Assembly: GCA_029259935.1 (NCBI GenBank)
Contig: JAJDEH010000342.1
Span: forward strand, 1 to 29,137
Direction of reading: 5' to 3'
DNA length: 29,137 nt
Origin: Planctomycetota bacterium
Lineage (GTDB): Bacteria > Planctomycetota > Planctomycetia > Pirellulales > Pirellulaceae
Part shown: positions 8,649-16,329 of the stretch, in pieces
How the letters are laid out: each line of letters opens with the position of its first letter
Numbering within the stretch: position 1 is the first letter of the stretch
The notes under the pieces: model-generated
Told to the model about the DNA's origin: nothing
Seen by the model: the letters and a program-made list of their open reading frames with translations, nothing else
Database searches by the model: none
Program-made: the position numbers and the translations under genes

Positions 8649-9710
8649 TCAGTCGATCGCAGACCACAGTAGATAGCGACGAGCCGAGTTCATCAGGTAC
8701 GACGACCGGAAGTAATCGGCGTCGTCATGGCTTTTGCCGATCGCGCCACACGCATTCATTTGCCTGATGCGCTCGCCACCGTCTTCAAGCCGGCTACGGC
8801 CGGCGATTCCCGCGTATCCCATCGCACGGGGCCGGCCGTTCGGATCGACAAAGCGATAGAACTTCAGCACGCTGTCGCACGAGTTGAACAAATTCAACAT
8901 GGCGTTGATACGCACATAGGCATCGCCATAACGCGACCCCGGCATCATCCAATTACTGTGCACGGCCGCGGCCACCAGTACCACGCGGGTTCGCGAGATT
9001 GCCTGCCCCGGAATGAGGTCGAGGCTTCTGCCGCACATGCTGGCTCCCGTGGAGAGGTGCAAGCCGCCGAGAATAATTCGGGCACCATAGCTATGCCCGA
9101 TCAGGCTGACCGGAATTCGCGGAGCCATGCGCGAAAGCGTCCAGCCAAGGTAGTAGCTATCAGTATCGCTGCGGGCCGCTTTCGCGCGGGCGTCTTTGAG
9201 AGGTCCCGGAATCTTGTCGCTTGGCCACGACCAAATGACAAAGCGGATGGGACGCGCGTCCGCGCGGCAAGTCATCGTTCGGTAGGCGCGCCAGCCGTCC
9301 GTGAACGACTGCCCACGACCGACCTGATTTCCGTGAATCCAAAAGACGGTCACTTTTGGTTTCGCCAGCGGATCATCGGCCAGAAAGACTTCCAGGTCCG
9401 ATCGCACCCAACCTTGTCCGCATTCGTACGCCCGCACCTCGAGATTCGGGGCACGCTCGCGCGCACAATTTGGGCAGCCCAAGTGACGGCTGCTGATGAA
9501 CCAAACCTCGTCTTGGGGACGGACTCGGCAGTTGACGCCATGCGTACATTCCGGCGGCTCGACCCGCGCCTTGGCATCCGTCGCGAACGTCGGTCGCGAT
9601 CCAAGCAGGCCGCCGATGATCACGGCGGCGAACAACACGCGTTGGAACAGGGATACAGTCACGGTGACGATTGCTTGTGAAAAACCTGAGGACATTCCGC
9701 AATCTCGCAT
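8649..9710 (-). CDS. Exported alpha/beta hydrolase of unknown substrate
   Basis: This 353-residue protein has a hydrophobic N-terminal stretch (about 12-36, probable signal peptide ending near TFA). The alpha/beta hydrolase core is marked by FWIHGN (124-128, oxyanion region), WSWPSD, and the nucleophile elbow LIGHSYGAR with S207. A late His in KSHDDADYF is the likely catalytic histidine. A Cys-rich insert (CTHGVNC, LGCPNC) lies just after the signal. The layout resembles the DUF900-like esterase/lipase group seen in planctomycetes; a substrate cannot be named. ATG 9710 is chosen over the upstream TTG 9731; ATG 9695 is equally possible, and none has a good ribosome site. The gene is convergent with DUF1501 and divergent from the small lipoprotein gene. 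Confidence 0.8.
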   Translation of the reverse strand: MRDCGMSSGFSQAIVTVTVSLFQRVLFAAVIIGGLLGSRPTFATDAKARVEPPECTHGVNCRVRPQDEVWFISSRHLGCPNCARERAPNLEVRAYECGQGWVRSDLEVFLADDPLAKPKVTVFWIHGNQVGRGQSFTDGWRAYRTMTCRADARPIRFVIWSWPSDKIPGPLKDARAKAARSDTDSYYLGWTLSRMAPRIPVSLIGHSYGARIILGGLHLSTGASMCGRSLDLIPGQAISRTRVVLVAAAVHSNWMMPGSRYGDAYVRINAMLNLFNSCDSVLKFYRFVDPNGRPRAMGYAGIAGRSRLEDGGERIRQMNACGAIGKSHDDADYFRSSYLMNSARRYLLWSAID

Positions 9711-9786
9711 CAGATTGGAGGCGACGTTCAAAGTCGGTGGGAGGGTAGAGGGGGAAAGCGCAATCCGTCGCCAGTAAAACGTACAC

Positions 9787-9877
9787 TTTTTTCAACGTCG
9801 TGCTGAAAAAAAATCGCACATCACGAAGAAAAAAATTCTCACGATGCGTTTGCACATCGTTAGTCGCGATGTAGAGT
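9787..9877 (+). promoter_or_regulatory. Phased A/T tracts, a dyad and a weak promoter upstream of the small lipoprotein gene
   Basis: Three homopolymer tracts, six T at 9787-9792, eight A at 9806-9813 and seven A at 9829-9835, have centres about 20 and 22 bases apart, close to two helical turns, which favours a static DNA bend. Next comes a perfect 6-bp inverted repeat, acgatg (9841-9846) and catcgt (9855-9860). It overlaps a possible -35 TTGCAC (9850-9855), with TAGAGT (9872-9877) 16 bases on. Promoter and operator roles are inference from sequence only. Confidence 0.35.
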
Positions 9878-9931
9878 TGCGTGACCCGCACTATCGCTAT
9901 GTTTTTCCGAGCCCTACCGGAGATGTGAGCC

Positions 9932-10201
9932 ATGAAAAGGCTGCTTGTACTATTCGCTGTAGCGACGTTGCTTACTAGCACCACGGGTTGCTGGAGATAC
10001 CAAACAGGTTATCGCGGTGCCCCCTGTTTCTCGGGCCAGCCGAACACGACGTATTTCGCGCCCCAGCCCTGTGCGCCTTGCTGCGAATCGGGTTGCTGCA
10101 ACACGGGATCAAGTTACGAATCAGCGCCGGTTATTCCGGGCAACGTGATTATTCCGTCGGCACCTCCCATGGTCATGCCGGGCCCAGGCACGGGTGGCTA
10201 A
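9932..10201 (+). CDS. Small Cys-rich exported protein, possible lipoprotein
   Basis: This 89-residue protein has a positively charged start and a hydrophobic stretch (MKRLLVLFAVATLLTSTTGC). C20 could be the lipidated cysteine, although TTGC is a weak lipobox because position -3 is T rather than L. The mature part carries a cysteine cluster (C32, C47, C50, C51, C55, C56) and a Pro/Gly-rich tail (PSAPPMVMPGPGTGG). Such short lipoproteins are frequent in planctomycetes and have no known function; the cysteines suggest disulfides or metal binding. A GGAGAT ribosome site precedes the ATG. It stands alone between the hydrolase and the terminator at 10326-10360. Confidence 0.75.
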   Translation: MKRLLVLFAVATLLTSTTGCWRYQTGYRGAPCFSGQPNTTYFAPQPCAPCCESGCCNTGSSYESAPVIPGNVIIPSAPPMVMPGPGTGG

Positions 10202-10325
10202 ACGAAGACATTGTCCGCCGTTCCCCCTCTCGGCGGAAGGAGTTCATCGCGAGAAGCGTGTGCCATCCTGACATACCTTCTCGCGGTGGGCTACCAAGAT
10301 CTGCTTTGGCCCGCGGCGAGACGAT

Positions 10326-10360
10326 AAAAAAAGCCGGATCGCTGGTTGCGACCCGGCTTT
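10326..10360 (-). terminator. Rho-independent terminator of the DUF1598-type gene
   Basis: A 13-position stem (10330-10342 with 10348-10360, one A-C mismatch) has a TGGTT loop. Reading the minus strand, the hairpin is followed directly by a run of seven T (10332 down to 10326). It lies 27 bases after the stop of the minus-strand gene ending at 10387. It may also stop the plus-strand lipoprotein transcript. Confidence 0.85.
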
Positions 10361-10386
10361 AAGGACACTGACAGTCGTCTTGGCGG

Positions 10387-11739
10387 TTAGTTCCACCACC
10401 AATGATTCCTGCCGGTTGCCTTGGCCCTGGTTCGTAATTGTGCTACTTGCGAGTTCGTCTCCGATTTGCCGGCGGCTTGCCAAGATTCAACTTGGACTCC
10501 ACCCGACGCCGCGATAATGTATTGGCGGCCAACCTTGAGAAAGCTGCATTGAGACGATACGGTCTTGGGCACGTGCCACTCGGCGACCGGGACATCGCTG
10601 CCGGGATCCGCGATCAACGGCAAGCTCAGACCAACGCGATCCAGCATCCCTTCTTTTTCGATCAGCGCGGCGACAACGCACAAGTCCATGATGTTTCGCA
10701 GTTCGCCGAATACCGAATCCTTGGCTGAGAGTTCGTTGTACATTTCGGTGAACTTCTCGGCCCACTGCTGAGCGACGGGGTTGGCCCGGCCGGCACCCTT
10801 CACCCCACCTTCTTTGTCCACGATATCGTCTTCCGAAACGCACTTCACGCCCGGGCCACGCAATTGCCAAGCCAGGCCGTCTTCGCTGGCAGCCAAGGGT
10901 TCGTAGTTCGTTGAAAGCCACCAGCGGGGCATCATGTTATCAAGGCTGGCTCCCTTGTCTTTCATCATGTCCAAAAAACTGGGCATGCCCTTGATCGGAG
11001 CTTCTTCAAGATCCATTCCATAACGCTTCATCCGATAGTCGGCAGCGACCAACACGCGGGCGAAATGGCTGTCCTCGGGAACGCCGGTCAACGTGATTTG
11101 CTGGGCACCCAGCGCCTTTTCAACTCGTTTGGGAATCGAGCGTTGAAACGTCTTCAATTTTCCGAGCAGCGTGTCAAGGTTGCGCCGTCCCTCGGGCGTG
11201 GGATCGATCGAACAACTGATACCAGCACCTCGATTCGCGTTCCGCACGGTTCGAAACGCCACCAGCAAGTCATCCAGTTGAATCACGGGCCGGCCAGTAG
11301 TAATACCAACCACGTCTCCGGCACTGTCCACGCGCCAGCCTTCACCGGGTCCCGCGATAACAATGTCGTTTTCTTCTGGGTACAAGAACACGTACTCGAT
11401 TCGGGTCAGCCCAGCCAGATATCGAACTTCGTCCGGCAGTGCGCCGAAGTCGCTCTTGTGCGCTTCTTGAATCGCGTCTTGTAGTCCGCGAAGTGAAATC
11501 ATTCGCATGCCGACGGGCGCGTTGAGTTCCGGTGCCGCGCGGCCAACTCGCTTGCGCATGAACTCCAACAGCAAGGTTCGATCCTTGGCCACGGGACCGG
11601 CGAGCACGCCACTGGCGTTGACCGAAATTCCGCCAACGGACCGGCTGCGGAAGCCGATGCAACCAGCCTGCACATAATCCACGGCCACCAAACCGCAGAT
11701 CGCCAGCAGCAAGAATGTGAAATAGATGCGTGTCGTCAT
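10387..11739 (-). CDS. Secreted DUF1598-type planctomycete protein
   Basis: This is a 450-residue protein with a clear signal peptide (MTTRIYFTFLLLAICGLVA, cleavage near VQA/GCIG). ATG 11739 is chosen because GGGAG lies 7 bases upstream; the GTG at 11760 lacks a site. Segments such as RMISLRGLQDAI, AGLTRIEYVFLYPEENDIVIAGPGEGW, GRPVIQLDDLLVA, GISCSIDPTPEG and PRWWLSTNYEPLAAS match my recollection of DUF1598, a family confined largely to planctomycetes with no known activity. Twin Asp or Cys catalytic motifs were not seen. It is a single-gene unit with its own terminator, and its upstream region is shared with the divergent transglutaminase-like gene. Confidence 0.78.
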   Translation of the reverse strand: MTTRIYFTFLLLAICGLVAVDYVQAGCIGFRSRSVGGISVNASGVLAGPVAKDRTLLLEFMRKRVGRAAPELNAPVGMRMISLRGLQDAIQEAHKSDFGALPDEVRYLAGLTRIEYVFLYPEENDIVIAGPGEGWRVDSAGDVVGITTGRPVIQLDDLLVAFRTVRNANRGAGISCSIDPTPEGRRNLDTLLGKLKTFQRSIPKRVEKALGAQQITLTGVPEDSHFARVLVAADYRMKRYGMDLEEAPIKGMPSFLDMMKDKGASLDNMMPRWWLSTNYEPLAASEDGLAWQLRGPGVKCVSEDDIVDKEGGVKGAGRANPVAQQWAEKFTEMYNELSAKDSVFGELRNIMDLCVVAALIEKEGMLDRVGLSLPLIADPGSDVPVAEWHVPKTVSSQCSFLKVGRQYIIAASGGVQVESWQAAGKSETNSQVAQLRTRAKATGRNHWWWN

Positions 11740-12096
11740 CAATGAACTCCCTTTGATCACTAGAACCCCTGGTGATTGGAGCCAATTTCCCGCAGCCTTT
11801 CCCGTTCCGAAGGGTTGATCGGCATCAAATGGGATAAAGAGGAACCAACCAATTTCAGAATAACTTGCGCTTCCCGTATTTGCAAATCTTTGTCAATGTC
11901 ACCTGGCCCAGTCCGGTGCAACCCTTGTCGAGCCCACAACACTCGTACTCAATGCCCACAGGTGGATCGGCCGATCGAACCACCTGACAGGGTGGTGTGC
12001 GGGTCGCGAAAAAGTCTCCCGATTGCGAATCAACGGCCGATTCGTCGAGTAGAATTGACCAAAGGGGAAGCGACATCCATTCAAGGGCATCAATCC
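11740..12096. promoter_or_regulatory. Divergent intergenic region with overlapping alternative hairpins
   Basis: These 357 bases separate the DUF1598-type gene (minus) from the transglutaminase-like gene (plus). A frame open on the plus strand from 11776 joins the latter, but it lacks protein-like character before the signal peptide at 12097, so the region is taken as noncoding. It holds three related arms: caggtgg (11959-11965), accacctg (11979-11986) and ggtggt (11991-11996). The middle arm can pair with either neighbour, and between the first two sits the palindrome atcggccgat (11966-11975). No convincing promoter hexamers were identified. Confidence 0.35.
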
Positions 12097-13044
12097 ATGC
12101 GTAGAGTACTCCTGTTGGCGGTGATTGCAGTTACCTCGGCCTTTGGCTCCGTGACAGCCGAAGAACCCAGCGGCAAGGGCGCGACCTTCGGCGAGACCGT
12201 CCAACAGCGATGGCGAATTGGCGTCATCATCTCCGCCCCGGCGGGTCGAGTGACCGGCCTGACGGCGACTGTTCCCGTATTGACCCAATGGCCCGAGCAG
12301 GAAATTGAGATCGTCCGGCGTGATATTTCAAAAAACGTGCGCCGAGTGACCTATCGTGACTTAGCTGGTGTCGAGCAAATGAGGATCAGCATTCCCAAAC
12401 TGGCTGCCGGCGAATCGGCCACGGCCATTCTTGAATACAAAATCACCAAGCGGTACATCACCGAACCGGTCGACAAGTCGATCTTGGAATTGGCCGATCC
12501 CGTGCCGCGAAAACTAAGTCGATTCTTGAGCCCCAGCCCTTACATCGAGAGTCGCCACGAATCGATTCGCAAGTTGGCACCCGAAATCGTGGCCGACAAA
12601 GCGGAGGCTTGGGATAAGGTTCTTGCGATCTTCGATTGGGTGAGGGCGAAGGTGAAGTATAAGTTCGATACCCAGATCAAGAGTTCGACCGCGGCGTTGG
12701 AAGACGGAGTGGGCGACTGCGAGGAAATGACATCACTGTTTATCGCACTATGTCGCGCCAACGGAATTCCCGCCCGGATGGTCTGGGTGCCTCAGCATTG
12801 CTACCCTGAATTCTACTTGCAGGACGACGACGGAAACGGGCATTGGTTTCCGTGTCAAATCGCCGGCGGCGGTCGCGAATTTGGGCGCATGGCCGAAGGC
12901 CGTCCGATTCTGCAAAAGGGCGACAGCTTTAGGGTTCCGGGAAAGAGTAAGCCCATTCGCTATGTGGCACCGACTCTCACCGCGAAGAACGCGACCGCAA
13001 ACCCGCAAATCAAATGGGTGATCGAGCAGATGGCGGACGAGTAA
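12097..13044 (+). CDS. Exported transglutaminase-like protein
   Basis: This is a 315-residue protein with a signal peptide (MRRVLLLAVIAVTSAFGSVTA/EEP). ATG 12097 is chosen because it begins the signal and follows AAGGG; the frame extends upstream to 11776 without protein character. The transglutaminase-like core spans about 165-260: GVGDCEEMTSLFIALCRANG with the nucleophile C208, and HCYPEFY with H234. The position where the catalytic Asp is usual reads WFPCQIAG (Q254). Papain-like members cleave or crosslink peptides; with Asp replaced by Gln the activity is uncertain, though I recall related planctomycete proteins with the same FPCQ segment. The N-terminal 25-130 region is a beta-rich domain often found before the core. 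It is convergent with the HEAT protein, the stops being only 21 bases apart. Confidence 0.82.
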   Translation: MRRVLLLAVIAVTSAFGSVTAEEPSGKGATFGETVQQRWRIGVIISAPAGRVTGLTATVPVLTQWPEQEIEIVRRDISKNVRRVTYRDLAGVEQMRISIPKLAAGESATAILEYKITKRYITEPVDKSILELADPVPRKLSRFLSPSPYIESRHESIRKLAPEIVADKAEAWDKVLAIFDWVRAKVKYKFDTQIKSSTAALEDGVGDCEEMTSLFIALCRANGIPARMVWVPQHCYPEFYLQDDDGNGHWFPCQIAGGGREFGRMAEGRPILQKGDSFRVPGKSKPIRYVAPTLTAKNATANPQIKWVIEQMADE

Positions 13045-13065
13045 GCCGCGGACAACGGGCGGCAT

Positions 13066-14289
13066 TCAGTCGTCGCGACGCAGGTTGACATCGCGAGGCG
13101 TGCGGGACTGTATAAGCCACTTTTTCCAGCCTTCTTGGTCGAACCGAAAGTCTTGGCCCGTCAGTTCCTTAAGGCCGTAAAGAACCTCTTCGTTATTGAA
13201 TTTGCGTTTGGTCGGCTTAGAATTGCCGCCTGCCTGAAACGTTCCACCGCCGCCGCCCGCATTGCCGAATCCAACCCCCAAACGGCCTAATCCTTGGGTT
13301 GCCGAATTCCCCCCTGACACAATGTGTTCGGTGACCAAGGCTTCGATCAGCGGTTGAATTGCCTCTTTGTTCCCCATGCGGCCCAGGGCAATGCCGGCGC
13401 GATTCAACTTGACATTGTTCTTGAGGCTCGCTCCCTGGCTCCTCTGCAAAACACGTAAGAAGTGGCCAACCGCCGCGACGGTTCCTTGATTTTCCAACTG
13501 CTCCATGCATTCATTGCGGATTCGCCGGCTTTCATCCTCGATCGCCATCTCCATCAGAATCTCGTTGCCTTTGTGCGTACTTAGCCGGCCCAGCGCCTCG
13601 ATGTAAACGAGCTTCACATGGATCCGATCTTCTCTCTTCAGCAAATCGGCGATCGGTCCCGCCGCCGCTCGATCCTCGATGGCCTTGATTTTATCCACTG
13701 CGTCGTCGTGACGTTTCTTATCGAGCCAGCGCTGCCAAACTCTTAGTTGTTTCTGCCACTCTGCTTCCGCAACCTCGACCTTGCTGCGGGCTTGGTCCAG
13801 CATGATTTCCTGCCGCGAACGCCAGTCGCCTTTGTAAAAAACGTACCCCTGCTTTTTTTGCCACTCGTCGGGTCGAATCCAACGACCCTTGACCTTGCTG
13901 TAGCCGAGGCCGTGGCGGGCGTTTTCGTGTTCGGGATCGATCCGAATGACCTGCTCTAGGTGGAACTGCCGCTGTTTCACAAGCCCTTTGTCATGGCACC
14001 ACAACGCCATCGTGAAATGCGCCGCGACACTGTTTTCAACTTTGGGCAACATCGCCTCATAACGTCGCTCTTCTTCCGTCTTGGCCAACACGCTCTCAAC
14101 CTGATCTTTCGCCAGCTTGATTTTGCCGCCGGCGGAAATCGCCACCAGATAGAAATCGGGCGAGGCCGCGGCGGGTTCCAATAGATCCCCGGTGACCTTG
14201 CCACCATTCTTTAGAAGAAAGACGTCTGCCCATGCGGGGGATACGCTAGTGGCGATAAGCAGAGCGATGGAGAGAATGCAAATTCTCAT
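13066..14289 (-). CDS. Exported TPR/HEAT-repeat protein, planctomycete type
   Basis: This 407-residue protein has a signal peptide (MRICILSIALLIATSVSPAWA/DVF). ATG 14289 is chosen over an upstream in-frame ATG at 14385 that would hide the signal. After the signal, DVFLLKNGGKVTGDLL is an SH3-like opening. A TPR-like pair lies at about 85-130 (ALWCHDKGLVKQRQFHLEQV), followed by a GRWIRPDEW/GDWRSRQE stretch, a charged helical segment, HEAT-like helices (about 200-330), a Gly-rich linker (GNAGGGGGTF) and a C-terminal helical module ending in RRDD. It is probably a periplasmic scaffold or binding protein; no enzymatic motif is seen. No ribosome site is obvious. Confidence 0.78.
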   Translation of the reverse strand: MRICILSIALLIATSVSPAWADVFLLKNGGKVTGDLLEPAAASPDFYLVAISAGGKIKLAKDQVESVLAKTEEERRYEAMLPKVENSVAAHFTMALWCHDKGLVKQRQFHLEQVIRIDPEHENARHGLGYSKVKGRWIRPDEWQKKQGYVFYKGDWRSRQEIMLDQARSKVEVAEAEWQKQLRVWQRWLDKKRHDDAVDKIKAIEDRAAAGPIADLLKREDRIHVKLVYIEALGRLSTHKGNEILMEMAIEDESRRIRNECMEQLENQGTVAAVGHFLRVLQRSQGASLKNNVKLNRAGIALGRMGNKEAIQPLIEALVTEHIVSGGNSATQGLGRLGVGFGNAGGGGGTFQAGGNSKPTKRKFNNEEVLYGLKELTGQDFRFDQEGWKKWLIQSRTPRDVNLRRDD

Positions 14290-14601
14290 GGCGCAATCTT
14301 TAAGAAGGTTGAAGTCGAGCGAACCATGCCCCCGCACCGGCTCACCACCATATAGTATAGGGGCAATTCGCGGGCGAATAAACAAAATTTACCGCAAATG
14401 CGGCTTCCGTCGGCAATTCGACGCGATTCTCGCTTCAAATCGGCCGGCAGCGAAGAGGGCACCCGACCGACACTCGCGGTCGCCGGCCTCTCTATGGGTG
14501 TCCATGGCGAAAGCCTCGACAAACATCCAAATTCATGACAGAATGGCGACCAAAGCAATCGTGGTTGGCAGCACGTTTAGCACTCACCGGAGGATCGTGG
14601 C
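14290..14601. promoter_or_regulatory. Divergent intergenic region, promoter signals only
   Basis: These 312 bases lie between the HEAT protein (minus) and the DUF1559 gene (plus). On the minus strand a good -10 like hexamer TATACT lies at 14359-14354, 64 bases before the HEAT protein start, without a convincing -35. GGAGGA (about 14590) serves as ribosome site for the gene at 14602. No conserved RNA or ORF was recognised in the rest. Confidence 0.35.
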
Positions 14602-15654
14602 ATGACCACCAAATCAAGATCTGGATTTACGCTCGTAGAAATTCTCGTGGTTATCACGATTATCGGTTTGCTGGTCGCCATTGCGCTGCCCGCTCTGGCC
14701 ACGGCCCGCGAAAACGCGCGAAAGTTGAATTGCCAGAACAATTTGCGTGAGCTTGGCAAGGCAGTTCACATGTACGAGCAGGACAAAGAAAAGTACCCAT
14801 CCAGTTTCGCGCAGAGGAACTATATCGATACCGGCACGGGCAACACGGAAACGTTCTTCTGGACCTGGGTTCCTCAGTTATTCCAATACATGGACCAGCA
14901 AAAGCTGCTTGACGAATTGTACGACAACGCGGATCCTCAAACTGGCGGTGTCGCGCCGATTTCGGGGATCGATGTCGATAGCCCGCTGTATCTTCGTAAT
15001 TTGCCTGGTTTGGTTTGTACGAGTGATACGACGGTGGTGCGCGGCAGCGCTGACATAAGTTACGTGGCCAACATGGGCCAGCAAGACAATATTGCTCGGC
15101 AGTTGCCAAATAACTACGACGATGCCGTCAACGGCGTGTTTCACGACCGCGTGCCAACGGGGATTACGGGAGTTGGAGCGGAAATCAACAAGGATGACGT
15201 CAAGGACGGCACTGCTTACACAATCTTGATCACCGAAAACTTGAATGCGTTCCAGTGGTATCGTTGGTGGGCACCGGGAACCGCGGCGGAATCGGCCACG
15301 TTTGATAATTTCTCCGAACTTTACACCGGCGTCATCTGGCTTCCCAACCGGCCACAGAACGCCGCGGGCGACGACGTGGGTATCAACGTGGATTTGGACC
15401 CCGCGTTGCTGGAAATTGTTCACGCCCGGCCATCCAGCCGGCACTATGGCGGCGTCAACGTGTTGTTTGCCGATGGCGGCGTTAGATTTATCGACGAAGA
15501 AATCACCTATCACACCTATCGGCAACTCATGGCCATCGATGATGCGAATGCGCAACACCATGATGGCGGCGGCTTGGGTGATCCGCTGATTTCGCTCAAC
15601 GAAATTACCGCCGGAATTTTCCAGCCGTTTGACCCGGTCGATCTTGAGCGATAG
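14602..15654 (+). CDS. DUF1559 protein with type IV pilin-like N-terminus (pseudopilin)
   Basis: This is a 350-residue protein. The N-terminus has the prepilin signature SRSG/FTLVEILVV with processing after G8, the conserved Glu at the fifth mature position (E13), and a hydrophobic helix to about residue 34 (IGLLVAIALPALATARENARK). The remainder is the DUF1559 globular region, ending in the typical HYGGVNVLFADGGVRFIDE segment. Many copies of this family (also annotated as general secretion pathway G-like) occur per planctomycete genome; they are thought to be membrane- or surface-anchored via the pilin-like helix, with unknown function. A strong GGAGGA ribosome site precedes the ATG. It stands as a single gene. 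Confidence 0.92.
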   Translation: MTTKSRSGFTLVEILVVITIIGLLVAIALPALATARENARKLNCQNNLRELGKAVHMYEQDKEKYPSSFAQRNYIDTGTGNTETFFWTWVPQLFQYMDQQKLLDELYDNADPQTGGVAPISGIDVDSPLYLRNLPGLVCTSDTTVVRGSADISYVANMGQQDNIARQLPNNYDDAVNGVFHDRVPTGITGVGAEINKDDVKDGTAYTILITENLNAFQWYRWWAPGTAAESATFDNFSELYTGVIWLPNRPQNAAGDDVGINVDLDPALLEIVHARPSSRHYGGVNVLFADGGVRFIDEEITYHTYRQLMAIDDANAQHHDGGGLGDPLISLNEITAGIFQPFDPVDLER

Positions 15655-15773
15655 CCGCCACGCACCCTTGGCTCTCTAAACTCTCGCTCGCGAACCGCGC
15701 TATCCATGGAGGCATTTTCGTGGGATCGCATCCTACCTGGCCTGAAGCCGGTAGTGCTGGATTCCGTGGCCAC

Positions 15774-15791
15774 ACGACGGCCCCGCGTCGT
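15774..15791 (+). terminator. Possible terminator hairpin downstream of the DUF1559 gene
   Basis: A perfect 6-bp stem (acgacg / cgtcgt) with a GCCCCG loop is followed by a T-rich stretch (CTGGTTCTGGTTTT). It lies 120 bases after the stop codon. The short stem and discontinuous T run make it a weak call. Confidence 0.35.
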
Positions 15792-15840
15792 CTGGTTCTG
15801 GTTTTGCACTCCCATGTCGTCGATCCTTGACGGGCAATGT

Positions 15841-15903
15841 GCGCTAATAATTTAGCGAATCACTCTTGAATTTCATGCGATCTTCGCGCTACAATGTTAG
15901 CGC
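15841..15903 (+). promoter_or_regulatory. Promoter with two dyad operators controlling the BlaI-family/M56 operon
   Basis: Two matching inverted repeats, gcgctaataatttagcg (15841-15857) and gcgctacaatgttagcg (15886-15902), share GCGCTA-N5-TTAGCG and lie 45 bases apart. The second contains TACAATGT, similar to the TACA-n-TGTA core known for BlaI/MecI operators. Between and within them is a sigma70-type promoter: -35 TTGAAT (15866-15871), an 18-base spacer, and -10 TACAAT (15890-15895), lying inside the second operator. The expected start of transcription is near 15903, about 37 bases before the repressor ATG. Binding here would block RNA polymerase, so autorepression is inferred. Confidence 0.7.
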
Positions 15904-15939
15904 TATGGCCAAGGCACGCTCCTTCACGCATGGAATCGG

Positions 15940-16329
15940 ATGACGAATCCCAATCAGTTATCGCGCCGAGAACGGCAAATCATGGATGTCGTGTTTGCGG
16001 GACAGCGAGTCACCGTGCGGGAGATTTGTGACGCGCTGCCCCATCCTCCCACGCCGATGGCGGTGAGGCGGATGCTGGCCATTCTGATGGAAAAGGGATT
16101 CCTAAAGCGGCAAAAGCAGGGACGCGAATTTAGTTATCTTCCCAAGCAATCCAAACAGCGGGCCGGCCTGAAAGCGCTGCGGCAGGTACTCGTCACTTAT
16201 TTCGATGGTTCGCTCGACGAGGCGTTGGCCATGCACTTGGAAAAGCCGGGGGCGAACTTGTCGGATGAAGAAATTCATCGTCTGGCAAACTTAATTGACG
16301 ATCTAGGAAAAAACGGGAGCGAATCATGA
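15940..16329 (+). CDS. BlaI/MecI/CopY family transcriptional repressor
   Basis: This 129-residue protein matches the penicillinase-repressor family: LSRRERQIMDVVF, a winged helix with recognition region PTPMAVRRMLAILMEKGFL, the wing KQGREFSYLP, then a C-terminal dimerisation helix region. Family members are dimeric repressors that are cleaved or displaced when the partner M56 protease senses a signal. The stop overlaps the next gene's ATG (ATGA at 16326), the usual arrangement of these pairs and a sign of translational coupling. The ATG at 15940 follows a weak GGA-containing site. Paired operators upstream (15841-15903) suggest it represses its own operon. The signal need not be a beta-lactam, since planctomycetes carry many such pairs. 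Confidence 0.92.
   Translation: MTNPNQLSRRERQIMDVVFAGQRVTVREICDALPHPPTPMAVRRMLAILMEKGFLKRQKQGREFSYLPKQSKQRAGLKALRQVLVTYFDGSLDEALAMHLEKPGANLSDEEIHRLANLIDDLGKNGSES

Noticed and set aside
8727..9680. 317-codon open frame on the plus strand
   Set aside because: It is antisense to the alpha/beta hydrolase with its GHSYG elbow, and its product is Arg/His/Ala-rich with no recognisable domain.
11776..12096. Upstream extension of the transglutaminase-like frame (107 codons)
   Set aside because: The extension would place the signal peptide in the middle of the protein, and its translation has no protein-like character.
15720..15830. 36-codon GTG-started frame after the DUF1559 gene with a GGAGG upstream
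   Set aside because: Too short, no recognisable feature, and it covers the possible terminator hairpin; chance is more likely.
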